A stretch of DNA of 64,000 nt from Notolepis coatsorum (lineage: Eukaryota > Chordata > Actinopteri > Aulopiformes > Paralepididae). The DNA lies in NCBI GenBank assembly GCA_963971535.1, contig OZ020585.1, positions 20,728,458 through 20,792,457 on the forward strand. Reading direction: 5' to 3'. The notes under the pieces are model-generated. The model worked only from the letters and a program-made list of their open reading frames with translations. It ran no database searches and was not told where the DNA came from. This document shows, in pieces, positions 1 through 10,556 of the stretch (position 1 is the first letter of the stretch; every line of letters begins with the position of its first letter). The translations under genes and the position numbers were made by a program.

Positions 1-366
1 GAGTTGGTTGAGGAGAGGGCAGAGTTGGCAGAGTCGGTTGAGGGGAGGGCAGATGTGGTTGAGGAGTTGGCAGAGTCAGTTGAGGGGAGGGCAGAGGTGG
101 TTGAGGAGATGGCAGAGGTGGTTGAGGAGATGGCAGAGTCAGTTGAGGGGAGGGCAGAGGTGGTTCCTCAGATGGCAGACTTGGTTGAGGGGAGGGCAGA
201 GGTGGTTCCTCAGATGGCAGACTTGGTTGAGGGGAGGGCAGGGTTGGTTCCTCAGATGGCAGACTTGGTTGAGGGGAGGGCAGGGTTGGTTCCTCAGATG
301 GCAGACTTGGTTGAGGGGAGGGCAGGGTTGGTTCCTCAGATGGCAGACTTGGTTGAGGGGAGGGCC
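1..366. repeat. 42-bp minisatellite
   Basis: Tandem units of 42 bp, each reading roughly GTTGAGGGGAGGGCAG followed by GTTGGTTCCTCAGATGGCAG. The downstream five units (about 143-366) are nearly identical and the upstream ones are degenerate and shorter. The array runs off the left edge. Because 42 is a multiple of 3, reading frames stay open on both strands, giving a 14-residue periodic peptide; no splice or start context supports coding. Confidence 0.9.
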
Positions 367-380
367 GGCTCTTGCATGAT

Positions 381-1272
381 GATAGATGGATCTTAGCACT
401 TCTTTTTGTTCTAATTGTTGCCTGGCAGTAGAGGCAGTGGTAATGAAATAATAGTCTGCAGTCCAATCCACATCTGTGTATAGTGTATTCTGTAACACAA
501 ACATGAAAAGTAATAAAATCATAATGTGACCATTATTGTTATTATTATACATGACCACAGTATGTGTCAGCTCAGTTATATGCTCATTGGACCAATGTCG
601 ATATTGGATGTGCATATGGTCGGCGATATATTGTGCATCCCATCCTGTAACATCATAACAGGCTATAGGCAATGTTTCATATAGACATGTTACATTTTGC
701 ACAACAGCCACATTTATATTTAATGTATTTGGGAGAAATGTCTAACCTTGATGGATAACTGCTACTGAAAAATGGCATTTCAAATGGCTCAGCACTTTGC
801 TGCGTTTGGTAGGCTTGAAAGAGGAAGGCCCACAAAACGGGCAGTGATAGCTGCTGCAACAGGATCTGCAATCCACTAGTGGTGGAAGTGAACAGCCTCT
901 TTGTATCGTTATGTGGTCCTGGAAAAAGAGAAGAAAATTACTTTCAAAATGTCAAGGTCAGGTAACATTCAAATAATAATAATAATACATTTAATTTAAG
1001 AAACGCTGTTCATGCAGTATCTCAAAGTGCATTACAATAGTTGGGGAGGGGGCAAAATAATAACAATAATGTTAATAACAATACATACAATCCAGAGAAA
1101 TAAGAAAATACATAAGGAGTCAAAAGGGTAATGAAAAACGGGGGGGTGGTCATTTAGATGGAGGGGGTGATGATCTGATTATCAATGTTGAGGTCATGTG
1201 TTTTGAAGATCTGACCAAATAAGCATATCTTCTTTCACTATATTCAGATGGCAATGCATGACACGTCACTTA
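381..1272. other. Non-coding interval, faint LINE-tail relic
   Basis: No coding exon recognised. Around 984-1045 there is a short stretch of the type seen at reversed 3' ends of fish LINEs (AT-rich, then 'ctcaaagtgcattacaatag'). The rest is unassigned AT-rich sequence. Confidence 0.4.
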
Positions 1273-2297
1273 GGCCATGTCCACTCCAGACTAAGACGAT
1301 TTTGGTCGTTTTCGTTTCGGTTTAAGGTTTCCGTAAAAACGAAAACGTCTCAAGATAATAAGCATGCCACAAATTTACAAAATAAATTTCTTTCATGTTT
1401 TAGACTCTTTTATTTTGAAATCCCCGACCGGAAGTGTTGCCGTCAGGTTTTGTGCTTTTGAGTTAACCTAGTTTTCCAGAGACACACCGCGGCACGTACG
1501 TTCGGGAGTGGAGAGAGAGAGAGGACCGCAGCTCAAACTACCTGTTGGAATAAATTAATTGATTGATGTTTAACTTGTCCCTGTGTGTGTCCAGTCATTT
1601 CGACTAGCAAACGTTGTCTGTCTATTGTATTTAGTTGGTTAGCTATTTAGCTAATGTGGATAGCATTTTGAATAGCATCAATGCTAGCTGGCTGGCTACA
1701 GCTTTATTTATTTATTATGGAGGCTTTTTAATCGTCAAGGTAAGAGAGGATTTGTCATGATCAACTGAAGGCGTATGCTATGATACAATATGCTTGGGTT
1801 TTCAGAAAAAGGCCAGCTATGTGACGCTAATCTAGTTAGTATCGTGTATTGCATCACAGTAGCCTCCCGATTAGCTCAATATAGCTTCTGTAACACAAAT
1901 GCAACTACTCTGATGCCATTGTTGTTTAATAATAACTCCCGGTGTTTAAACACTTCTAGCCAGGACATATAAGACATATGTATCATGATGTTTCTTTTTT
2001 TTGTCTGGGTTTGCATGCAGATTAAGGGATATGCGTTGTGATGTTGGCTGAGAGTTTGCGCATGCGGGGTAAGGGAGAGGTGGGCCAACGCGTCATCGGT
2101 TCAGGAGAAGCTGCGTATCGCTTGTAAATATGGTGATGCAATGGGGGGGCGTCTCCAGTCGTCTTCAGAGTTGCGCACTCTGGATGGTGGTATCAAAAAG
2201 TACCGTCTTCAGGCTGCCAGATCCGTCTGGCAGAATGATGCAAACGATCAAATACTTTGCCTAAAACGACCAAAATCGTCTTAGTCTGGACATGGCC
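1273..2297. mobile_element. Non-autonomous DNA transposon, GGCCATGTCC termini
   Basis: Terminal inverted repeats of about 35-40 bp. The left end begins GGCCATGTCCACTCCAGACT and the right end, reversed, begins GGCCATGTCCAGACTAAGAC; the two differ by a 4-bp indel. Each end is flanked by TTA (1270-1272 and 2298-2300). A 3-bp TTA duplication with GG-starting TIRs fits the PIF/Harbinger superfamily, but no transposase is present, so that assignment is inference. The 1,025-bp interior contains a small open frame (1258-1461) with no recognisable domain. Confidence 0.7.
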
Positions 2298-2454
2298 TTA
2301 GTTTAAGCTTAGGTTAGGATCTGCATTTTCATAATCTGTAAAACAACTGAAAATGTTGCTATTGACTTAAGGACCAAAACACCAGCTGCGGTCACAAATG
2401 TAACAATAAGCGGCATCTCACTGATTCTGCCGTTTTCAATATGCTATATGAGCA

Positions 2455-2499
2455 TTGATTGATTGAAAACTTTATTAACAGATTGCAGAATGGGTACAA
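2455..2499 (-). mobile_element. LINE-A 3' tail fragment, inverted
   Basis: The stretch TTGATTGATTGAAAACTTTA then ACAGATTGCAGAATGGGTAC is the reverse complement of the LINE-A 3' end seen at 6108-6165 and 8960-9004. It abuts plus-strand LINE-A body sequence at about 2500, so two pieces of the same family are joined in opposite orientation. Confidence 0.7.
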
Positions 2500-2636
2500 T
2501 GGGTCCTAGAACCCACCTCACCCCTGCCCACTTTGACTACCTAGGATGGCTTAGAGTAGACGACAGAGTACAGCAACTTGCAATGGGCCTGGTCTACAAG
2601 ATACACTACACGACTAAGGTACCCATCCATGTACAT
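2500..2636 (+). mobile_element. LINE-A fragment, left part of split copy
   Basis: Homologous to 8230-8355 in the fuller LINE-A copy (encodes RTHLTPAHFDYLGWLRVDDR and onward). It breaks at 2636, where a hAT-like element begins, and resumes at 4203 with MSKYFPKVSEYHGHNTRGSS, exactly where the fuller copy continues. Confidence 0.85.
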
Positions 2637-2782
2637 CAGGGCTATTCAACTAAATTGTTCAGGGGGCCACATTGTCAGAAACCCATGGGGCCAGGGGCCG
2701 GACTGCCACGGCGCCTCCCCGTGCTATGAATATATGGTCACTTGACACAACACGCAACCACATTTTCACAACATTTATTTAA

Positions 2783-3203
2783 ATGGGAACTATTTTACTA
2801 TTTCTTTCACTATTTGGGCACTTTTACACAATTCCTGTGGGTTTATGGAACACCTCTGTAATTTTTTATTTTATTTTTTTAATTCATTGTTTTGTATTTC
2901 TAATAAAGTACTCAAAAACAGCATTTTTCTACCTCAAGATCTTAAGCCGTTTTGAGCCTGGGCTCCAACCACAGTGGGAACTGTGTGGAAACTCAGCTGA
3001 TTATCATGCAGCGGTGTCTCTCTGACATCACAAATCAGCACATTTTCAGATGACTCAGTTCAGTGAGGGTGAATATTGTGAGAGGAGAATTGGAAGAATG
3101 CGCCAATATGAGAATTAGAGACATAGATCATATTAATATAAGTCCACATAGCTAGGAAACAATGCTAAACACTGAAAAAGGCCATTTATAAGATAGTTCC
3201 CCT
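2783..3203. mobile_element. TTAA-target MITE family 1, copy 1
   Basis: Flanked by TTAA at 2779-2782 and 3204-3207. Termini are A(T/G)GGGAACTAT at the left and ATAGTTCCCCT at the right. The body is clearly homologous over its whole length to 20432-20845. About 421 bp, no coding capacity. It sits inside the hAT relic, so it inserted later. Confidence 0.85.
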
Positions 3204-3567
3204 TTAACTACATTGCAAAAGTAGTATACTTTTCAAAAAAAGTGCTTCATTTATGTGCCACATCTGCAACATCTCCTGCAAAAAGTGCTTCATTTATGAC
3301 TGTGCAACAACTGCAACATCTCCTCTTCAACATTTCAATATAAAAATAAAATAAAAAACAAACAAGTGCATGATGTGCATCTGAACATTCTAACATCAAC
3401 ACTTGAACAAAAAAACACATTTATAGTGCAGCTGAGCTTATGAAAAAGTGCTTCATGTCTGTGCAACAACAGCAAATCACAGCATCTTATTAGCACTTAT
3501 TGTCGACTCTTAACTCTCAAACATCAGGGGGGTGGGGGGCAGACAGGCCTAGCCTACATACACACAT

Positions 3568-4094
3568 CTAATGAGAGCGATTGCACTTCTTTGACTGGGC
3601 AATGGCAGAGAAAGAGGGTTCATAGGAAGTGAGGGCTACCCGCAAACAGTGATGCAAATGCTCATTTGTCAAGGAGGCATGGTTGCTTGTTTTAATGGCA
3701 TTCATGTGAGAGAAACTGGATTCACAGGTGTATGTTGAGCCAAACATTGTTAGCACAGATATTGCCAGCGTTTTTATTTTGGGGAATGTCTTGACATGAA
3801 TACACTTTATCCAAAATGTTGTGGTGGATTCATTCTCAAGTGCCTGCTTCAGAGCAGATTGTCAATTATTTCAAGTTGCAGGAGACCTTCATCAATGTGA
3901 AGTGATGCAAGGAACTCTTGTCCTTTTGTGGAAATAGCAGCTACATTGGCAAATGGGTTGCTCACAAAATGCATCAATTCTCTGGACATGTCAAATTCAT
4001 CAAATCGACTTGCAAAGTTTTCCCTCAATTTATCAATGAAATCTGTCATTAATTGAGTGACTTTTGGCTCAATTGTGCGTGTTAACGTTGACAT
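3568..4094 (-). pseudogene. hAT transposase C-terminal fragment (broken)
   Basis: Read on the minus strand, 4094 to about 3849 gives MSTLTRTIEPKVTQLMTDFI and onward, and 3756-3568 gives MLTMFGSTYTCESSFSHMNA and onward. The motif with CESSFSHMN, followed by LTNEHLHHCLRVAL, is the hAT-family C-terminal dimerisation region as also found in transposase-derived GTF2IRD2/EPM2AIP1-type proteins. A stop and frame breaks lie between the two parts (about 3756-3849), and the N-terminal zinc finger and catalytic region are missing. A dead transposase inside the 2637-4202 element. Confidence 0.65.
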
Positions 4095-4202
4095 GAAAAG
4101 GAAAAAGTAAAAAAAAAAAAAAAAAAATATTTAATTTTTTTTTATTATCATGTAATCTTTGGCGGGCCGGATCTGGCCCGCGGGCCGCCAGTTGAATAGC
4201 CC

Positions 4203-4611
4203 ACATGTCAAAATACTTCCCAAAGGTCAGTGAATACCACGGCCACAACACCAGAGGGAGCTCCACAAATCATGTTAAACCCAGATTGGGCTCAAACAAG
4301 GGACTAAACACGTTTCGCAATTATGCCACATCAATGTGGAACGCCCTACCCAAAGCTGTAAAGGAATGTGAATCACTACCCACTTTCAAAACCACTCTCA
4401 AAGAGCACCTACGGGAGACTGCAATTCGAAACTGGCCCCTGTAAATGTCCTAACCCAACCCCCTCCAATGTACAGTAAATGTCCTACCCCAATAATACAC
4501 GCTAGTACGCTACCCTCTTCTTGGAACGAAGTATAATTTCGTCGATATTCCAATGTACAGTTTTGCTTGTACAGTTGTAGTTTCTAGGTTAGTGCAACGT
4601 GCGTTATCGCG
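4203..4611 (+). mobile_element. LINE-A C-terminal and 3' UTR part (right half of split copy)
   Basis: Encodes the last ~80 residues of the LINE-A ORF (MSKYFPKVSEYHGHNTRGSS onward to RNWPL, stop at about 4442) and an atypical 3' UTR. At about 4612 it abuts a second LINE-A copy that starts at DNKLSLHMGKTESILFGSNN. Confidence 0.8.
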
Positions 4612-6168
4612 CCGACAACAAACTATCATTACACATGGGCAAAACAGAGTCCATTCTCTTCGGTTCAAATAACAAACTCAGCAAGACCGACGGCTTCTCC
4701 CGTCGGTCCCCCCCCCCCCCCCAACCACCTCCAATGTACAGTCCCACCCCCACCTACCCAATCCAATGTACAGTTTCTACGCCTAATGTATATACTCTTT
4801 TCTTTCTGGACTCTTTTTGTATCACAAATACAGTACTGTAATTGCAAATCTGGTATGTCATAAATGTATAGATGTAGCAGTACTGTATCTGTATGTCATG
4901 TATGTCATATATGTTACGATGAATTGGAAATGGGGGACCCTGGTGGAAACAAGACGAAAGTCTTTCTCTGGTCTGCATCCCCTTAACAATTGTATGTATT
5001 GAGCTGTACTGCACTGTACCCATTCTGCAATCTGTTAATAAAGTTTTCATTCATTCATTCATTCATTCTCAGTTACAGTGGGTGACAATATTGTCACAAG
5101 GAAAGATGAAATTACCTACCTGGGTTCCATCCTAGAGGCTAATCTTTCCTGTGACAAAATGGCATCCAATGTAATAAAAAAAGTCAACCAACAAACTCGA
5201 TTCTTGTACCGGATCTCCTCTCTGGTAAACAAGAATACCCTGAAGACTCTGGCAGGAGCACTCATTCAAGGGTACTACGACTATGCTTGCACCTCATGGT
5301 ACCAAAGCACCTCAAAGGCACTAAAAAACAAATTACAAACATCTCAAAGCAAACTAGTCAGACTACTGCTTGACCTGACTCCTAGAACCCACCTCACCCC
5401 TGCCCACTTTGACAACCTAGGATGGCTTAGAGTAGAATGGGCCTGGTCTACAAGATACACTACACCACCAAGGTACCCATGTACATGTCAAAATACTTCC
5501 CAAAGGTCAGTGAATACCACGATCACAACACCAGAGGGAGCTCCACAATTCATGTTAAACCCAGATTCGGCTCAAACAAGGGACTAAACACGTTTCGCAA
5601 TTATGCCACATCAATGTGGAACGCCCTACGCCCTACCCAAAGCTGTAAAGGAATGTGAATCACTACCCACCTTCAAAAACACTCTCAAAAAACACCTACG
5701 GGAGACTGCAATTCGAAACTGGCCCCTACAAATGTCCTAACCCAGTTGTACAGTAAATGACCAAGTATGGCTTTGTCAGTATTCCAATGTCCAATGTACA
5801 GTGTACAGTGTCCCCCCCCCCTACCACCTCCAATGTACAGCCCCCCACCCACCCCACCCCCACCTACCCAACCTCCTCCAATGTACAGTTTCTACGTCAA
5901 ATGTATACACTCTTTTTCTGGACACTTTTTGTATCACAAACAGTACTGTATTTGCAAATCTGGTATGTCATAAATGTATAGACGTAGCAGTACTGTCTAT
6001 CTGTATGTCATATATGTTATGATGAATTGAAAATGGGGGACCCTGATGTAAACAAGACGAAAGTCTTTCTCTGGTCTGCATCCCCTTAACAATTGTATGT
6101 ATTGAGCTGTACTGTACTGTACCCATTCTGCAATCTGTTAATAAACTTTTCAATCAATTCAATCAATC
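4612..6168 (+). mobile_element. LINE-A second copy, 5' truncated, with LINE-A tail nested in it
   Basis: Coding remnants run from DNKLSLHMGKTESILFGSNN (4612-4700), through VTVGDNIVTRKDEITYLGS (5075 on), to the end of the ORF near 5740. They are followed by a CT-rich 3' UTR and a TCAA/ATCA tandem tail at 6150-6168. The frame breaks around 5430-5460 and 5620. The copy is interrupted at 4701-5066 by another LINE-A 3' end. Confidence 0.85.
4701..5066 (+). mobile_element. LINE-A 3' UTR inserted into another LINE-A copy
   Basis: Begins with a 15-base C run (4708-4722), then the LINE-A 3' UTR, ending AATAAAGTTTTCATTCATTC. The host frame reads ...TDGFS before it and VTVG after it, the same residues that are continuous at 7905-7930 in the intact arrangement. 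TTCTC at both borders may be the short target duplication. Confidence 0.85.
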
Positions 6169-6369
6169 AATCAAGCTAATGTTAGCTCACCACTAAAGCA
6201 AATGACAGACGGAAAATAGGCCAAAATAGCAAAGGTGCCCCTAAGGTACTTACATTTGTACTGAAAGACATATTTGGTTATCTTTCAACGAAGACGAATG
6301 AATGCTATAGTATATTAGGTTGGTTAAACCAGAGCTCTTTCATTCATCAGCTACAAAGAACCTCATACA

Positions 6370-6842
6370 AACATAATAGCTCCATACGCATGCGCACTTC
6401 TTCTTCTTCTATGGGGGTAATGGCGGGTCGCAACCACAGAAAGGCGCATACCGCCACCTACTGTACAGGCCGGCAGCCTGTAGCTGTTCCGCAACTACTG
6501 GAGCGGATATGGCAAGGACCCAGCAAAGAAAAGAAAACAATAAAGAAAACAACAAACCCAGAACAAACAAAATAAAATACCCAACCCTAACATCACCACC
6601 CTATACAAAACTAATAAAAATAAAACCTAAACACAAACTAAATGAAAAGAAATAAAATTAAAATCCTACCCCCCAAACCAATTGAAAACACAAACCCCCA
6701 AACCAAATCCTGCACCCCTTTACTACCCACCACATCACTCAACAATCCACCCAACGTAAAATCCGCACCCCTCTCCCTCACCCGACCCCACAAGACCCCC
6801 CTCTCCCTCTCATAACGAGCACAATGGAGCAACACATGTTCA
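6370..6842 (-). mobile_element. I-clade LINE, C-terminus and 3' end (part 1 of split element)
   Basis: On the minus strand 6838 downwards reads EHVLLHCARYERERGVLWG and onward, the usual C-terminal zinc-knuckle tail of RNase H-containing I-clade LINEs. A 3' UTR follows, ending in GAAGAAGAAGAAG near 6400, the tail type common in fish I/Nimb elements. The preceding residues CGKLETV are at about 9005-9030; LINE-A was inserted between them. Confidence 0.75.
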
Positions 6843-8594
6843 ACATAAAGACAGACAACACGCTCATCACAGACAAGCTGGATGTAGCCAATTACTTAAA
6901 CATCTTCTTCACAAACATAGCCACAACACTGGTAAACAAACTACCCTCCCACTCAGGGCATTATGGGGTAGAACACATAGTAGCATACTACAAAAACCTA
7001 GGGGTCCACAAAGACGACTTCAAACTTGAAATGGTAACAACCGATGAGGTACTCAAAAAATTTAGCGCCCTCCAACCTAACAAGGCCACTGGCCATGACA
7101 ACATCCCCTCCAAATTCCTCAGAGACGCAGCAGCCGCCATCACCCCAGTCATCACACACATAATAAACCTCTCTATAAAACAGGGGCACGTCCCCAAGGA
7201 CTTCAAAATTGCGAGAGTGACCCCTCTGCACAAAAAGGGCAGCAAATTAGACCCAGGCAACTACCGCCCTGTTTCTATTCTTACCTCCATCTCGAAAGTC
7301 ATGGAGAAAATAGTCTACGAACAGGTCGAAAAGTACCTGGCGGAAAAAAATCTAATCTACGAATTCCAATCTGGCTTCAGAACGTCCCACTCCACTGACA
7401 CATGCCTCCTCTATTTGAACGACCACATCAAACAAGAGGTGGACGCGGGCAAATACTGCGGCATGGTCATGCTGGACCTACAAAAGGCCTTCGACACTGT
7501 CAATCACTCCATTCTAATGGACAAGCTAAAAGCAATTGGTTTTGATAGCTTATCAGTGAGCTGGATGCAATCCTACCTGGAGGGGAGAGAACAGATGGTA
7601 GAGGTAAACGGTACTCTATCCCCCCCCCCTCACAGTGAGCTGTGGTGTTCCACAAGGAAGCATACTAGGACCGCTACTCTTCCTAATTTATGCAAATGAC
7701 ATGTCGTCAGCCTGTGACTGCAACTTGTTCCTGTTTGCGGACGACTCAGCCCTGCTGGTCTCTGACAAGAACAAATTGCAGGTTGAAAAAACCCTCAGCA
7801 CGGAACTAGGCAAAATCTGCATATGGCTCGCTGATAACAAACTATCATTACACATTGGCAAAACAGAGTCCATTCTCTTCGGTTCAAATAACAAACTCAG
7901 CAAGACCGACGGCTTCTCAGTTACAGTGGGTGACAATATTGTCACAAGGAAAGACGAAATTACCTACCTGGGTTCCATCCTAGAGGCAAATCTTTCCTGT
8001 GACAAAATGGCATCCAATGTAATAAAAAAAGTCAACCAACGAACTAGATTCTTGTACCGGATCTCCTCTCTGGTAAACAAGAATACCCTGAAGACTCTGG
8101 CAGGAGCACTCATTCAAGGGTACTATGACTATGCGTGCACCTCATGGTACCAAAGCACCTCAAAGGCGCTTAAAACAAAATTACAAACATCACAAAACAA
8201 ACTGGTCAGACTACTACTTGACCTGAACCCCAGAACCCACCTCACCCCTGCCCACTTTGACAACCTAGGATGGCTTAGAGTAGACGACAGAGTACAGCAA
8301 CTTGCAATGGGCCTGGTCTTCAAGATACACTATACGACCGGGGTGCCCATGTACATGTCAAAATACTTCCCAAAGGCCAGTGAATACCACAACCACTACA
8401 CCAGAGGAAGCTCAACAAATCATGTTAAACCCAGATTCGGCTCAAACAAGGGACTAAACACGTTTCGCAATTATGCCACAACAATGTGGAACGCCCTACC
8501 CAAAGCTGTAAAGGAATGTGAATCCCTGCCCACATTCAAAACCGCTCTTAAAGAGCACCTACGGGAGGCTGCAATTCGAAACTGGCCACCGTAA
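6824..8594 (+). pseudogene. LINE-A reverse transcriptase (frameshifted)
   Basis: Non-LTR reverse transcriptase of the L2/Jockey group, which copies its own RNA at the target site. Visible blocks in order: LQPNKATGHDNIPSKFL, VTPLHKKGSKLDPGNYRPVS, VMLDLQKAFDTVNHSIL (first catalytic Asp region), then after a frameshift GVPQGSILGPLLFLIYANDM, FLFADDSALL (second catalytic pair, FADD instead of the common YADD), and the C-terminal region to RNWPP. The shift lies at about 7620-7640 in a run of ten C followed by CTC, so homopolymer slippage or a sequencing error may be the only break. The N-terminus, including the endonuclease, is absent. The first in-frame ATG belongs to flanking sequence, so the start is not meaningful. 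Confidence 0.85.
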
Positions 8595-9004
8595 ATGCCC
8601 AAAACCCCCACCACCTCCTAATAGACAGTCTCCTCCCCACCGCATGTATATATTCCCTCCCCGCCGTATGTATATTTCCCTCCCACCTGCCCACCCCCTC
8701 CTAATGTACAGTCCCCTCCCCATCATATGTATATACTCTGTCAGGATCTAGGGGTAACAGTACTGTATATTTGAATACCGCTTATGTCACAAATGTATCA
8801 GTACTAAATACCTATATGTCCCTATGCCATAAATGTCATGTATGTCATAAATGTCTATATGAATTGAAAATGGGGGACCCTGATGGAAACAAGACAAACG
8901 TCTTTCTCAGGTCTGCATCCCCTTAACAATTGTATGTATTGAGCCGTACTGTATTGTACCCATTCTGCAATCTGTTAAATAAAGTTTTCATTCATTCATT
9001 CATT
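6843..9004 (+). mobile_element. LINE-A, longest copy (5' truncated)
   Basis: Starts within the reverse-transcriptase domain, so the endonuclease part is missing. It ends with the polyadenylation-like AATAAAG and a TTCA tandem tail at 8984-9004. It lies inside the coding region of a minus-strand I-clade LINE, between the codons for CGKLETV and EHVLLHC, which dates it as the younger insertion. TTCAA occurs at both borders. Confidence 0.9.
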
Positions 9005-9960
9005 CAACTGTTTCCAGCTTCCCACAAGCAGGACAACCACGGTCTCATACCTCCCCACCCTAAATAACGAGGAATTGAGCCCAGAGTGCCCCAACCACAA
9101 TCTGGCCCACACAACCTCTCTCCTCCTATCCAGCCCCCCCCCACCGTCGACCTGGACAGAGGCTTGATTCGCATACAGATACCGCCCCCTCACCTCCCTA
9201 TCTCACTGCCTTTGCCACTCCACCGTAGTTGCTGCTCTGATGAGGGCTTTCGCCTCCCCTTTGCCAAACGGCACAACCAGCTCCACCCCCACCATCCCAA
9301 GCGCCTGTTTCGCTAAACCATCAGCCACTTCATTCCCCCTCACCCCCCCATGTGCCGGTACCCAACCAAACCTGACCCTAACACCCATCCTATAGAGCCT
9401 ATAAACCGCTACTGTAACCAGGTCCTCCCTACCCGACACAAGGGCGGACAAACCCTCCAGGGCAGACGCAGAGTCCGAACACACGACCACCCTGTCCGGC
9501 CTAACCTCTTCAACCCACTGCAAGGCCAGGATTATGGCCACCATCTCTGCAGTATAAACAGACAGGTTATCAGTCAACCTCCTGGACAACCTGACCCCAA
9601 ACACTGGCACATACACACCGACCCCACACAACCTGTCACCGGATCCTTAATTGGCACCATCCGTAAAGACAGGGAGAAACTCCCCGAACTTTCCGACCAA
9701 CATAATCATCCACCCACACACCAACATTACCAATCCCTGCCCCATTCCTATTCTCCATCAACCATAAATCCACACCAGGTGTCAGAAACAGCCACGGTGG
9801 GACCTGAGGCACCACTATGGTCGGCCCAACCACAATCTCATCAATCTCAAACTCCCTCGCCTTCCCAATAGCCGTCCTCCCAAACCCCAAGCCTGGCTTC
9901 ACAGCATATTCCCAACAATCACTCAAAACAGCTACGGTCAAATGACTAGCCAAATGCCCC
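9005..9960 (-). pseudogene. I-clade LINE RNase H region (part 2 of split element)
   Basis: Minus-strand translation shows an RNase H domain: TDG at the first catalytic Asp (about 9635), NLSVYTAEMVAIILALQWVE with the catalytic Glu, VVCSDSASALEG with the third acidic residue, and WVPAHGGVRGNEVADGLAKQ with the H..D end motif. It continues through RRREVVWARLWLGHSGLNSS to CGKLETV, and then resumes at 6842 across the LINE-A insertion. RNase H domains of this type mark the I/Nimb clade. Frame breaks near 9200 and 9640 show it is inactive. The upstream RT part is replaced by unrelated LINE sequence at about 9960. Confidence 0.8.
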
Positions 9961-10556
9961 TTCAGCGTCATCTGAAACATCTCCTTTGTTTTGCTGACGT
10001 TCAGGGAGAGGCTGTTCTCTTGACACCACCCCGCTAGAACCTTTACCTCTTCCAGGTAGGCCCCCTCATCGTTTGCAGAGATCAGGCCCACCACTACTGT
10101 CTCGTCAGCAAATTTGATGATTGTGTTGTTGTTCCGCTGTGCCACAGTCATGTGTGTACAGGGAGTAGAGGAGGGGACTCAGAACACAGCCCTGGGGGGC
10201 CCCTTATGTTGAGCGTGATGGATGAGGAGGTGCAGTTGCCTGGCTCTCACCACCTGGGGTCTGCCCGTCAGGAAGTCCAAGACCCACTGGCAGAGGTCAT
10301 AGTTCAAGCCCAGGTCCCTGAGCTTGGCTATGAGTTTGGAGGGGACTATGGTGTTGAATGCTGAGCTGAAGTCGATGAATAGCATTCTCACATAGTTCCC
10401 CTGCCTCTTGTCCAGGTGTGATGCTGCTGTGTGCAGCACATGGGCTATGGCGTCCTCCGTGGACCTGTTGGGGCGGTATGCAAATTGCAGGGGGTCCAGG
10501 GTGTTGGGGAGGGAGGAACAGATGTAGCCCTTTACTAGCTTCTCAAAGCACGTCAT
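9960..10556 (-). pseudogene. Maui/L2-like LINE reverse-transcriptase fragment
   Basis: Minus-strand 10556-10210 reads [20 protein letters not shown], then [20 protein letters not shown] and a LTGRPQVVR block. After a frameshift near 10200, IKFADETVVVGLI and NSLSLNVSKTKEM follow. This is the RT fingers/palm of a Maui/L2-type element. The catalytic FADD has become FADE, so it is dead. At VSKTKEM it passes directly into I-clade LINE sequence, a junction of two unrelated elements. Confidence 0.8.

Larger units (their letters stand above)
2637..4202 (-). mobile_element. hAT (Charlie-type) relic inserted in LINE-A
   Basis: The left end starts CAGGGCTATTCAACTA and the right end is AGTTGAATAGCCC, a 13-bp inverted match of the hAT-Charlie type (CAGGG start). 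The insertion splits a LINE-A copy. The expected 8-bp target duplication is only partly kept: ATGTACAT on the left, ACATGTC on the right. Internal GC-rich ends are followed by poly(A)/T. The element carries a MITE at 2783-3203 and a broken transposase C-terminus on the minus strand. Confidence 0.75.

Noticed and set aside
4-396. 130-residue ORF with 14-residue repeats (VEGRAEVVPQMADL)
   Set aside because: The minisatellite period is 42 bp, so frames stay open on both strands; no exon signals or conserved homology recognised.
2783-3025. 80-residue plus-strand ORF (MGTILLFLSLFGHFYTIPVG)
   Set aside because: Lies within MITE family 1 and is not conserved as a frame in the second copy.
6824-8594. 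Host gene with a reverse-transcriptase domain
   Set aside because: Tandem TTCA tail, 5' truncation, insertion inside another LINE and multiple sister copies show that it is a retrotransposon.
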